Of a stretch of DNA of 64,000 nt, positions 43,989-54,700 are shown in pieces. Both the position numbers and the translations under genes were made by a program. The DNA comes from Cardiocondyla obscurior (Eukaryota > Arthropoda > Insecta > Hymenoptera > Formicidae). Location: the NCBI RefSeq assembly GCF_019399895.1, contig NC_091865.1:4531001-4595000 (forward strand), in the 5' to 3' direction. The notes under the pieces were generated by a model. The model saw only the letters and a program-made list of their open reading frames with translations. It did no database searches and was not told where the DNA came from. Within the stretch, counting starts at the first letter, position 1; each line of letters begins with the position of its first letter.

Positions 43989-45190
43989 TGTCACGTCCTG
44001 ATAAACGTAATTGTTTAGTCCGTTTTTGAGTCAATTCATTTAAGAACTTTACCCGGGACCGGACAAGGATTGCGAAATTATTTCTTTGCTTTTAATCGTC
44101 TGGGCCGAAAAGATAAAGATTTCTGTAAGTCACAAAACGCGGATCAGTTTTAGGAATTATATTAAAATTCGGATAATTGATCTGGAAATCAATCAAAATT
44201 AATTTATATTTTGGTTTATTTAATTCAGTTATTTGATTTAATTTCTGGATTAAGGAGAAAGGATTTTGTTTTGTTTCAAGGGCTCTTTTGACCTGGTATC
44301 GGAGTCGTTTTATTTGAACTCGTTTACCGGCGCGTTTCTTCATTTAAAAACTTCAAAATCTAAGTTCTTTGTTTAGCGGCGGCAGCAGAAAATCTTCGGA
44401 AATCTTTCTGCGCGCGCTCCATAAAGAAGCGACCAAACCCAACGCGACACTCTTCGTCCGCGAGGTTCTACAGAAACACCTCCAAGGAATAAATAATAAT
44501 CAATAGTATTTTAACTCAACTCCTTTCAATTTAAAATTCCGACACCAAAATCAAGTTAAATCAAAATAAAATATTGAAATTAAATTAACAAATAACAATT
44601 TATTCAAATAAAATATTTACCTTAAATTTCCAATTAAATTTTAAAATCTCTCACAATCTTTCCAAAGATCCTCAACTCTCAATCTCTCAAAGTCTTAGCT
44701 CAACTTTCTTGGTCCTCTCGCTCAATTACTCTTTAAACTCGATCGGAATCAAACAACTCTTTCTAACCATCAATCGCTTCGTTCACAATGCTTTATGATA
44801 ACTTCGTACTCATTTACAACTGATTGGTTAATTAATTAACTGACTACCTGACTGATTAACTGCTCGCGCTTCTTCGCACGTTCTTTTATAGGATGTGGAT
44901 CCCCTTGTCCCCGCTAAAGACTTGGTTCACCACTTCTTCAAAATCAAGGAGGAAGGGTATTTCAGATTGATAATTAAATATAGCTAATTAGTAACAGTTC
45001 TACCCGTAGATGTTCGATCGATAAAATCATATAGCTTATTCGCCTCGGTCCCCGATGGTAACCGGCTCGGTCCCACCCAGTGTCAGTCACTTATTGTTCT
45101 TTAAATAGAATTGGTTTTAAATTTTGTTGCATTCTAAAGTTTATTCCCACAGTTTATTATTTAAAATATTAAATTTGTCAGCACGTGACA
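43989..45190 (-). repeat. Element D 3' LTR
   Basis: 1202 bp, TGTCACGTCC...GCACGTGACA on the plus strand. On its internal side lies CCTTCCCCCTTAAG, the complement of the purine tract CTTAAGGGGGAAGG (45191-45204). Confidence 0.95.
44092..44343 (-). CDS. 83-codon ORF inside the D LTR (3' copy)
   Basis: ATG-initiated frame for a basic protein (MKKRAGKRVQIKRLRYQVKR start). It lies late in the LTR and is the same in both LTR copies (also 62090-62341). If transcription starts before it, it would be the first ORF of the D RNA. Unknown function; it may be chance. The two copies being alike shows only that the LTRs are young. Confidence 0.35.
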   Translation of the reverse strand: MKKRAGKRVQIKRLRYQVKRALETKQNPFSLIQKLNQITELNKPKYKLILIDFQINYPNFNIIPKTDPRFVTYRNLYLFGPDD

Positions 45191-45204
45191 CCTTCCCCCT
45201 TAAG

Positions 45205-45365
45205 TCATACGTAGTACGTTATGTTACTACGTATGGCAAGCATTAAAATATCTACTTTTGTTGAAAAAATTTCATAAAAATTACATATTTTTCTTAACTT
45301 ATGGCTATTTTACGATTATTTCTTTTATATTTTCTTTAAATTGCTCTTTAGACGCTCACTTTTTC

Positions 45366-45396
<31 letters not shown>

Positions 45397-45924
45397 TATC
45401 CGCATTTTTAATTCTTCAAATATAATATATTCTTATTTGATATAATAGTTTGATAAATATATTTTTGATAATTTGAGTGTATATTGTATTATTTATTTTA
45501 TTATAAAGATATAAGATTTTATATAGATGTTTTAAATATAAATGTCTATAATAGTTTGATAAATATATTTTTGATAATTTGAGTGTATATTGCATTTTTT
45601 TTTTATTATAAAGATATAAGATTTTATATAGATATTTTAAATTTAATATATTATAAAATATAAGTGTCTATAATAGTTTGATTTAAATTTATAATATAGT
45701 ATGATTTAATATTACTTAAATATATATTCTGATAAAAATGTATATATGTATAACATGATTCGGCATAATTCAATTTAACATAATTCAGTATATCATAATT
45801 CAATTTAACATAATTCAGTATAACATAATTCAGTATAACATAATTCAATTTAACATAATTCAGTATAACATAATTCGGTATAACATAATTCGGTATAATA
45901 TTATTTAATATAAATGTATATAAT
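45205..45924 (-). repeat. Element D 3' non-coding region with tandem repeats
   Basis: A poly-T run lies at about 45368-45391. A unit of about 107 bp (starting TATAATAGTTTGATAAATAT) occurs twice at about 45440-45660. About eight copies of a 14-16 bp CATAATTCARTWTAA unit lie at 45772-45898. There is no gene; the frame at 45651-45848 is only the translated repeat. Confidence 0.7.
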
Positions 45925-46596
45925 TTAATTTTTTCTTCCGTCTTCTGGTATTAGCATTCCAAATTGATATGGTTTAAATGTGTGATAGGCCCGTCTTCCG
46001 CATTCTCTTTTTATCATTTCTTGCACCACGTCTTTCGCTTCTTCCAGTCCTGTCGCCGCTTTTGTTAATTCTACTACTGCATGATGCTCGTTGATGCATT
46101 CTTTAATTTTAATCCATCCTTTATATCCCTCGATTAAATATTTAAACGTCTTAATATCCTTGTCTGTCCATCCCCGGCTCGTTCGGGGTTCTATTAGGGC
46201 CAGGCTGCATTTATTGGCCTGCCACGGGGTTTCCTTAAATCTCTCTTCCAGTTCATAACAGTTATATTTTTCTGTCTCCATTCTTCTTCCTATATCTTTT
46301 AGATTTATAATTATTTTGCGTTCTTCTTTGATTTCCTCGATTATTCCTCTGTACCATTTTCCTCTTTCCTTTGTTACAATTTCCATTCCCACAAATATTT
46401 GTTCCATAAATAAGCTTTTATTTTGCCCTATTCGCTCCATCCTTCTTTGTAAATATTCATTTAGTTCTTCGTGGTCATCTGCTCCGTTTTTTAGTTGCAC
46501 ATAAAATGTGTCCGGCGTCTCTACCTTTATTATCCGCACTTCAAATTCCGCCCTGGCTAGATTCCTTAAATTTATTTTCCTGATTGTTGTTTCCAT
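45925..46596 (-). CDS. Element D accessory ORF 2: extended-Tudor-like protein (223 aa)
   Basis: ATG at 46596 follows a consensus 3' splice site (TTTTCTTTTAG, ending at 46604), so it is probably expressed from a spliced RNA. The sequence follows the extended Tudor pattern: a first strand region VRIIKVETPDTFYVQL (residues 20-35), ERGKWYRGIIEE (77-88), INLKDIGRR (97-105) where Tudor proteins have D-Y-G-N, then YELEERFKETPWQANKCSLALIEP (114-137) and a C-terminal half ending near residue 205. It is a paralogue of ORF 1 with identical spacing: W81, D101, F120, P124-W125-Q126, C130 and IEP at 135-137 are in the same places. The Tyr of the D-Y-G motif is Ile, so methyl-arginine binding may be weak or lost. 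The fold is inferred by eye. Confidence 0.7.
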   Translation of the reverse strand: METTIRKINLRNLARAEFEVRIIKVETPDTFYVQLKNGADDHEELNEYLQRRMERIGQNKSLFMEQIFVGMEIVTKERGKWYRGIIEEIKEERKIIINLKDIGRRMETEKYNCYELEERFKETPWQANKCSLALIEPRTSRGWTDKDIKTFKYLIEGYKGWIKIKECINEHHAVVELTKAATGLEEAKDVVQEMIKRECGRRAYHTFKPYQFGMLIPEDGRKN

Positions 46597-47057
46597 TTTT
46601 TTTCTAAAAGAAAATTAATTTTATATTTTCGTTTAATTTAATTTCTGAATTTGTTTTTTTTTTTAGAAATTATTAAAGTCTGTTACCTCTAAGCTCCTCT
46701 TTTTCTTTGTTTAATTTTCCTTTAGTTGAAATGACCTCCTTTTTTTTCTTTTCACTGAACACTAATTTTCTTTATGTTAATTTCTTTTCTCATCGATCCT
46801 AACTCTCTGGCTGCTAAATGCCGACTGACTAAATGATTCAATAAAGACATGTTACTTGAGCTTAGAGATAACGTTGTTTTGGATTCTGTTGCTCCTTTTT
46901 TTTTCTTGACCATTATAAAGGTTTAACTACTATACTTTAAAATTTATTTACATCGACTTTTTCTTATTCATTTTTATTTTACTGATTTAAAATTAATTTT
47001 CTTTTATAATTGTTTTATACATTATTTTCTTAATAATATTTATTTAATTGTTATATC

Positions 47058-47684
47058 TTAAAATTTATTTGCTAATTTTCTCTTTGCATATCCTTTCTTA
47101 ATTAGTTGAGTTCCTATGTCTTCTTTTTCTTCATATCCTCTTGAAATTTTTGTAAATATTACTGCTACTTCTTCATAGTTGATAACTTTTTCTATTTTTA
47201 TTTTTCCTTGTTGTCCTTCCAAAAGATATTTAATCATTTTATTTTCTCTTTCACCCCAACCCCAGCTTGTTTTGGGTTCAATTTGTGTTAATTTGCATTT
47301 AATGATTTGCCATGGGGTTTCTCTAAATCTTTCTTCTAATTTGTAACAATTTAATTTTGATCTTAAAACCTCTTGTGCTGAGTCCTTTAAATCTATTCTT
47401 ATTTGGTTAAAATCTATTTCTTCTTCCACTCTTCCTCTTTGCCATCGTCCTTTTTCTTTTATTGCAATCGTTTTTCCTTTTTTAATTTCGTCCGGGAATA
47501 ATATGTTCTCATCTTTTATTCTTTCCATCCTTTTTCCAAAATAATCTATCAGTTCTTTATGTTCATCCATTCCTTTTTTGAATTGTATATATATTGCGTT
47601 TGGTGATTCTACTTTTATTACTTTTACTACTTGTTCCGTTTTTAACATCTTCATTAAATCGTGTACTTGGATATAGCTTTCCAT
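47058..47684 (-). CDS. Element D accessory ORF 1: extended-Tudor-like protein (208 aa)
   Basis: I chose ATG 47684 (MESYIQVHDL) because a 3' splice site (TTTCTTTTTATAG) ends two bases before it; an upstream in-frame ATG at 47714 lies in the would-be intron. Key stretches are VVKVIKVESPNAIYIQF (19-35), EKGRWQRGRVEEE (77-89), IRIDLKDSAQEV (95-106) and YKLEERFRETPWQIIKCKLTQIEP (114-137), ending at LIKKGYAKR. This is the order of an extended Tudor domain (SN-like strands, Tudor barrel, SN-like rest). It is a tandem duplicate of ORF 2, diverged so that roughly four in ten residues match. Tudor proteins normally bind dimethyl-arginine on Piwi proteins; a role against or within the piRNA pathway is speculation. 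Confidence 0.7.
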   Translation of the reverse strand: MESYIQVHDLMKMLKTEQVVKVIKVESPNAIYIQFKKGMDEHKELIDYFGKRMERIKDENILFPDEIKKGKTIAIKEKGRWQRGRVEEEIDFNQIRIDLKDSAQEVLRSKLNCYKLEERFRETPWQIIKCKLTQIEPKTSWGWGERENKMIKYLLEGQQGKIKIEKVINYEEVAVIFTKISRGYEEKEDIGTQLIKKGYAKRKLANKF

Positions 47685-47782
47685 TTCTATAAAAAGAAAT
47701 AATTTGTTATACATTTTATTATGATTTATAATATTAATTTGGTTTCTTTTAATTAAAATAAATTCATATTATTATTATTTCT

Positions 47783-49825
47783 TTATTGATTTATGAATGG
47801 ATAAATATTATATTGTTCATTATCAATCTTCCTTTCCGCTGGTTTCCTTTCTTCTTCGATGGTGTATCGCGCTGTTAATTGTTGTTCCAGGCGTAGTTTT
47901 TCTGAATCCTCTTGTTCGTTCTTGATTTGATTGTTTTCTTCTTTGATATCTTCTTGTTTATTGTCTTCTTGATTTCTTGTAATTTTCTTTTCTTCTTCAT
48001 GATTTTTCCTTTGCGCCAAGTGTATCAACAGATTCGTAACAGAATCCCAAAATGCTCCAATTAAATGTAATGACCATCCGTATATTGTGTGTAACGCATA
48101 GCCATGTATTACGGTATCGATAATTAATTTCATTGTTCTAATGCAGAAATATATGCCAATTATTCCTGCACTAGCATTTCCGACTGATAAAAATGTTCCC
48201 CAAATTTTCTTCCAAGCATTTTCTGTGATTTTCTTCAAGGTTTTTTCGTCCATCAAATTCGATAACGAAATCCCTTGCGTTAATACTTGCTCCCCACGTA
48301 CTCCTCGTGCTACGGTGTTTAAAATGCTTGATTTTTCTGCAGGGAACATAATATGATCCCTGAGGTTTTCCAAATCTTTCGTGGTATAAATTCCACTTGC
48401 TGCTAAAAATCCTGGATCGTTGTAATGCCAAGTTGGTTTCGTCATTGGTTTAATTGTTTCTGGTGTTTTACTATACTCAACATTTGGCGTTATTTTATAC
48501 CATCCGTCGTGCAAGTAAAACATCGTTGGTAAAATTCTGCTGCATGGAACTTGCGTCCCTGTTTCGAAAAGAATATGAGTACGCGGTGACAAAAAATATG
48601 TTTTATTTTCTCTTGATACCGGTAGCTGTTGATAACACTCTTGTGTATGTTGTACGATCACTTCTACTGGTGTACATCTTGTTATGTGTACGACTTCTCC
48701 CGATAACGTTGCCATGTATCCCGGTCCTTTCATCATCTGGTATGCAAATTCATCCGGTGCTTGAGTTGCGAGGCTCAGCGTATTCTTCAATACTTGTCGT
48801 TCTAATTCACATCGTTGTTTAACGATATCCGTATATAAATAATTAATTTGTGTTCTTAAATGTCTTTCTACATAGACAAATTTTGAATTTACATATGCAA
48901 AAATATCGATGTTCTCTACCGCAATTGATTTTTTTCGTGTTAACAATTCTCCTTTAGTTGTTTCATAAATGAATAATTTTGGATGTTCTGTTTTAATTAA
49001 TGTATGTCCGCAAGAATATTCTTCGCTTATTTGCGTTAATGCAAAAGTGACATCATTAGTTGTCAAGGAATAAACAGTTTGCATTTTTTCATTAATTTTG
49101 CTAATCATCTTTCTCGCTTTTCCTTCATATAAAACATCATAATTATTGAATTTACAATGATCATGCGGTATTGTTTCCCAATATGAAAATTTTCCTTCGA
49201 TATCTATACATTCTCCTTCTGAATATTGACATGCTGTTCCCGTATTTAAATGTATTTGATTTGTTTCAATATTTGTTACTGCTCTATGTGAGCTTAGCGT
49301 TATTTTAATTATTCCTTGAACAACTACATTCTGCCATGTTCCGTAAGGATCTGAATATTGAGTTCCGTAACATTTTCCGTCTGTTGTAACTGATCCCGCA
49401 AAAATTATTGGTCGTGTTGTTGTTTGATTTATTTTTAATCCGCTTATGATATTATTCGTATTTACTATTAGTGTTCCTGTTTTGTGCATAGTTTTACATT
49501 GATCAATTGAAGTATCAAGTATATATTCTGCGAATGCGTTATTAACTATTGATACATGTGAGTGCATTCCGCAATAAAAGACTGTTCTTGATATTATTAT
49601 TTTACATTGAATAACATTTGTTGATTCGAATTTTGATAACTGTAATAATTGTATCGGCACATCTATTACTTGTGGTTCAATTATTGGTATGTCGCATTCT
49701 TCTATCTCTAATAACGACACTGTTGTTATATTTAAATTCGTTGTTCCGCAGTCGTATCCGATAATTCCATAAGTTCCGTTTATTAATAGTTGTCCGATGA
49801 TCATCACGCTAATAATTGCCTTCAT
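47783..49825 (-). CDS. env: Element D env: glycoprotein, not F-type, chuvirus-G-like
   Basis: 680 codons from ATG 49825, directly after a splice acceptor (TTTTCATACAG). It starts with a signal peptide (about 20 residues, hydrophobic, ending GTYG). The mature N terminus IIGYDCGTTNLNITTVSL, with many cysteines, resembles the glycoproteins that chuvirus-like negative-strand viruses share with some insect retroelements. Near the C terminus comes WHYNDPGFLAASGIYTTKDL, then hydrophobic segments (about residues 545-600) and a cytoplasmic tail of about 80 residues rich in Glu and Lys. It lacks the RGLID fusion region of A, B and F. The frame is intact. Family assignment is from memory of motifs. Confidence 0.8.
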   Translation of the reverse strand: MKAIISVMIIGQLLINGTYGIIGYDCGTTNLNITTVSLLEIEECDIPIIEPQVIDVPIQLLQLSKFESTNVIQCKIIISRTVFYCGMHSHVSIVNNAFAEYILDTSIDQCKTMHKTGTLIVNTNNIISGLKINQTTTRPIIFAGSVTTDGKCYGTQYSDPYGTWQNVVVQGIIKITLSSHRAVTNIETNQIHLNTGTACQYSEGECIDIEGKFSYWETIPHDHCKFNNYDVLYEGKARKMISKINEKMQTVYSLTTNDVTFALTQISEEYSCGHTLIKTEHPKLFIYETTKGELLTRKKSIAVENIDIFAYVNSKFVYVERHLRTQINYLYTDIVKQRCELERQVLKNTLSLATQAPDEFAYQMMKGPGYMATLSGEVVHITRCTPVEVIVQHTQECYQQLPVSRENKTYFLSPRTHILFETGTQVPCSRILPTMFYLHDGWYKITPNVEYSKTPETIKPMTKPTWHYNDPGFLAASGIYTTKDLENLRDHIMFPAEKSSILNTVARGVRGEQVLTQGISLSNLMDEKTLKKITENAWKKIWGTFLSVGNASAGIIGIYFCIRTMKLIIDTVIHGYALHTIYGWSLHLIGAFWDSVTNLLIHLAQRKNHEEEKKITRNQEDNKQEDIKEENNQIKNEQEDSEKLRLEQQLTARYTIEEERKPAERKIDNEQYNIYPFINQ

Positions 49826-49886
49826 CTGTATGAAAACAATAATTGATTTGAGATTGAATATGTTTTAGCGGCACATACTAAATCTC

Positions 49887-51023
49887 TTAATTTTTCATTT
49901 TCCTAATTTTATTAGGATGAATTATTTTTAATTTTCCTTTTACACATATTTTAATATTTCCGTTTGGTAAAATGTCCAAAATTGTAAAAGGTCCCAAATA
50001 TTTATCGCTTAATTTTCCTTTCTTTGGTTCATTTAAAAGGAAAATTTGATCATTGATTTGAAATATTTGTGGATTAATTTTCTTATCATAATAAAATTTT
50101 GATTTCATTTTGGATGCAATTAAACATTCCCTTGCCAATTCTTGAACAGTATGAATATTTGTCATTAATTTATTTAAATAATCATCATATGTTTCTCCTT
50201 TAATTTCATCAATTATTTCACTGGATGGTTCTCTGGCTATTTTACCAAATACCAACTCATAGGGAGTATATCCAGTGGATTCATGAACACTTGTATTATA
50301 AGAAAATGTTGCATATTCTAATAATTCATCCTATTCAGTGAATTTATTTACATATTGTTTTAAATATTCTACTAAAACCAAATGTGACCGTTCTAAAGCT
50401 CCATTGGCTTGTGGATAGAAGGCCGTTGTTCTGAATTGTTTAATCTTAAATTGTTTTGCAAATCTTTTCATTAAGTTACTCATAAAATTTGTTCCTCGAT
50501 CAGTTAAAATTACTTTAGGTGCTCCAAATATACAAATAAAATATTTTAATAAAGCATCTGCAACTTTAACTGCAGTAATTGATTTCAAAGGAATTGCTAA
50601 GGAAAATTTAGTTAGATGGTCTTGAATTGTTAGTATATAGGAGTTTTCTTTTGTGGTTTCTGGTAATGGACCGACAATGTCCATTAATATTTTTTCAAAT
50701 GACGAAAAAGGTGTGTCAGTGATTAACATGGGTTGCTTGGTTTTTACTCTTATTAATTTTTTCTTTTGACATTGTAAACACTGATCAATAAAATTTTGTA
50801 TTTCAGATTTCATATTATTCCAGAAAAATTTTTGCCGAATTCTGTTATACGTCTTGGTTATTCCTTTATGACCCCCGATTTTTGAAGAATGAGATTCTTC
50901 AATAATATTTTTTCGTTTTTCTATTTTTGGAATAATCACAAGCCCATGACACACTATGATTTTAATTGGCATTCCTCTAATTGATTCTTGAATTTGATTT
51001 AAAATTTCTTTCCATCCAACATT
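49887..51023 (-). pseudogene. pol: Element D pol: integrase, one TAG stop and cut by E
   Basis: The minus-strand frame has the zinc-binding HSSKIGGHKGITKTYNRIRQ and CLQCQKKK, then the core with D in LMDIVGPL, D in LTDRGTNF and E in NGALERSHLVL. A TAG at 50331-50333 (where B has a Trp codon) interrupts it, and the same frame goes on to 49887 with TGYTPYELVFGKIAREP and a C-terminal KYLGPFTILDILPNGNIKI module. Element E separates this part from RT; codons read above 51023 belong to the LTR of E. Confidence 0.9.
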
Positions 51024-51768
51024 TGTGGACGTTGACGGTGTCCAGCCGGCGCTACAAGTCGCGCAGAATAAGGGGGTCACAGTTTAAGACATAAAGACAG
51101 ACACTTGACAAGTTCACAAAATAAAATCAAATATATTTAATAAACAAGTAAAGAAAATAACAAGCAATAACAAAAACGATAAAAAGTAAAGCGCAAATTA
51201 TAAAGAGAAGCAATCCTCTCATTTGAGGAAACAAAAGCGGATCAGTATAGACCGCGTCTGACTTATCTGTATTCCGCAACGGCGGAAGAATGTTGTCGGC
51301 AGCAAGCGTAAGGAACTCGCAGTTCACAGCTTGCGGTTCGCAATTCGTGTTTCGCTGCTCGCAATTTGTGTACGCAATAGAGCCTGGCCAGGCTTGAGAA
51401 CGCAGAGTGATTTGCACACATGCACTTGATGCACAAACTGGAACGCGGTGATACGAATGAAATATACAAAGTAAAGTGTCGTAGAAGACGACAGCTGAGC
51501 GATGTGCTCGCTATGAGATTCGGAAGGACTCTGAGGGCTCGGCTGATGCAACGAGCCTTCAGAGCTATTGTGTCTGAAAAGTAAATCGGGATAGTCCCGG
51601 AAGTTCGTTGGGGAAAGTCCCGAGACAAAGTCCATTTCAAAGTCCGATCACGGAGTAAATAATTATTAGAAGAAGGGTCGCGGTATTAGAGTTTGCTTTC
51701 TTCTTCGCACGGTCGGTAACGTGTGAGGTGGCGTCATCCGACGTGTAGCGTCGGAGAGATCCGCCACA
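51024..51768 (-). repeat. Element E 3' LTR and polypurine tract
   Basis: TGTGGACG...CGCCACA. Next to it (51769-51787, minus strand) is the purine tract ACTGGAGGGGGAGTGG. Frames of 96-125 codons inside the LTR occur in both copies and are not considered genes. Confidence 0.95.
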
Positions 51769-54700
51769 ACCACTCCCCCTCCAGTTTCCTGATCATCCAG
51801 AGAAGGGAACGATACTCTTCGTGGTCTTGAAGATGATGATTTAGGGTCTTCAGGTGTTGAGAAGACAAGATCTTCAGAAGAGCTGGTATGAGTCCGGGAT
51901 GCCGTTGTTTGGTCATTGATATGAGATTCTATGAAAGCTGGTTTCAAGGAGTCTGTAGAAACGACTTTCTCCAGTCCATCAATTTTGATGACGTATGTTT
52001 TGTTGTTGAGTCGCTTGATGATCTTGTGAGGTCCCGTATATGGTGGTTGAAGAGGTCTTCTGATTGTGTCCACTCGCTTGAAAACGTGGGTGCACGTTGA
52101 AAGCTCAGGATACTGGAATGGCTTGGTTGTCGAGTGATGGAATGTTGGTACTGGCTTAATTGTTTGAATCAAGCGTTGGTAGCTAGTTAAGAATTCGGTA
52201 GGATTCGCTTGTGAGGAGCGTGTCACAAAGAATTCTCCTGGTAAGCGAAGTGTGGTTCCATAAAGCATTTCTGCAGGGGAGGCGTCCAGGTCCTCCTTAT
52301 GTGCAGTTCTGAGTCCGAGTAACACTGAAGGAAGCAGAGTAGGCCATGGTGTGTGTGGGTCGCACATTAAAGCTGTCTTGAGTGTGCGATGAAGGCGTTC
52401 AACAATTCCGTTAGCCTGTGGATGATATGGTGTTGTATGAATCCGATGAGCTCCCATGGATGAGGCCAGACAGGAGAAAAGAGCAGATTCAAATTGACTT
52501 CCTTGATCCGAAGTAATTGTGAGAGGTGTTCCGTAAACACAAATCCATGAATTGAAGAAAGCGTCGGCGACTGTGCGGGCAGAGATGTTTTTCAAAGGAA
52601 CGACGACAGGCCATCTGGTGAAGCGGTCGATGATGGTCAAGCAATATTGGTAATCTTGACAAAGCGGCATTTTGATGATGTCCAAATGTATATGCTCGAA
52701 GCGGTTGTCAGGGCACGTAAATTTGTCGAGAGCCGTACGGTTATGTTTGGAGACTTTGGCACGTTGGCACGATTCACAGGTCCGTGTCCAACGAGCAATG
52801 TCTGAATTGATGTTAGGCCAGCAGAATTTTGACTTGATGGTCTTCAGAGTTGTTCTGTTGCTGGGATGAGATAAACCGTGTATGACATCAAATGCGGTGC
52901 GTCGAAGATCCTGCGGAAGATATGGTCGTACTAGTCCGTCGGAGGTGTTGCAGAAGACGTTAAATCCATCGATGAAGAGATTCTGAAGGTTGAGTGAAGA
53001 GTTGAGGAGAACTTCCTGAAGCTGGTTGTCCCTTGATTGAGCCTCGTGAATCGTGCGAGTGTCAAGCTGAGTTGGCATGTTGATGGTGCACGTTCGTGAG
53101 AGAGAGTCTGCCACACTGTTATCCTGTCCTTTAAGATGCACTATGTGCGCATTAAATTGCAGGATATAGTCAAGTTGGCGAGCTTGTCGTGGTGAGGCTT
53201 TGTCCGAGCGCTGTTGATCAGCGTAAACCAATGGTTTGTGGTCTGTCCTGATGGTGAAGCTGCGACCTTCCAAGAATCGTTGAAAGAACTTGATGGAGAC
53301 GAAGATTGCCAGTAACTCTCTGTCGTAGGTGCTGTATCTTTTTTCCGTGTCGCTCAGTTTGCGAGAGAAAAATCCGATGGGTTTGGAAACACCGTTGATT
53401 TCTTGTTCGAGTGAGGCACCGATTGCTGTGTCAGAAGCATCCGTTGTAAGAGTCAGAGGTGCCGTGTTGTCGAGAAAGGAAGGCTTGCAAGCATGGACTA
53501 TGGCATCCTTGCAGTCTTCAAAGGCTTGATTGGTTTCTGGAGTCCACACGATGTCCTTCTTGCTTTTCCTCGGAACGTTCTTAAGGAGATCGTGCAATGG
53601 AGCCTGTGTAGAAGCCGCGTGGGGAATGCATCTCCTGTAATAGTTGAGCATCCCGAGGAATCGCCGCAGTTGAGTGAAAGTCTGTGGTTTTGGAAATTCA
53701 CGAATAGCCTGAACCTTGCGTTGTGGAGGTTCGTATCCTTGCTCGGAGATCGTGAATCCCAGGAAATTTACAGATGCTTCTCCGAAGCAGCACTTCTCCA
53801 GGTTGATGGACAGGTTGTTTTCTCGAAGTAATTTGAACAGCTGTTTCAAGTGTTTGAGATGTTCTTCATGTGAGGAGGAGAGAACGAGCAGGTCATCCAA
53901 GTAGCTCCTGACGAATGGTAGTTCTCGCAGAAGGTTGTTCATAACCCTCTGGAAAGTCTGAGAGGCGTTGCGAAGTCCCATGGGCATGCCAAGAAACTCG
54001 AAAAGGCCGAAGGGAGTTGTGACGGCTGTCTTCTCGATGTCTTCCGCTGCTACCGGCACTTGGTAGTATGCCTTTTGTAGGTCTATTGTGCTGAAGACTC
54101 TGTTTCCCTCACAGTCTTGCAATAGATCCTCGATGATAGGCAGCGGGTAACGGTCCGGAATTGTTTGGGCGTTTAGGCGTCTGTAATCACCCGTGACTCT
54201 CCAACCACCCAGGGGCTTGGAGACAAGGTGAAGTGGGCTGGCCCATTGACTTGATGATGGACGAATGACGCCTTTATCCAGCAGATTGTTGAATTCATTT
54301 CTTGCTGCGTTGAGCCGATCACCGATGAGGCGACGAGGTCGCTCGTAAGTCGGAGGTCCTTGCGTAATGATGTGGTGGCGAACAGCAATCGGATTGTCCG
54401 TGAAAGTCAATGTAGTTGATGAAGCGATGTCCGCATATTCCTGGAGTAGCTTGTCGTAATTGTCCCTGAAAGGTACCTCTGGGATAGGGCGTTTCTCAAC
54501 GTGTGAGATGTTATAATCTCGCACCGTTTTACAAAAGCCAGTGGTAGACACGCTTGTCTTAGAATCGATGAGTTTCTTATTCTTAAGGTCTATAAGAAGA
54601 CCATAGCGCGCGAGGAAGTCTGCTCCCAAAATAGCTGTGGTGATATCAGCAATAATAAAATTCCATCTAAAATCCCGTCTGAGAGAAAAATTGACGGTGA

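Noticed and set aside
45651..45848. 65-codon frame with repeated NYVILNYVKLNY
   Set aside because: It is simply the translation of the CATAATTCARTATAA tandem repeat in the 3' region of D.
51127..51640. Overlapping frames of 96-125 codons inside the E LTR, repeated at 56694-57207
   Set aside because: They lie in the LTR U3/R region, overlap each other in different frames, and the repeated NCE residues only reflect short degenerate DNA repeats. Both copies are alike because the LTRs are young.
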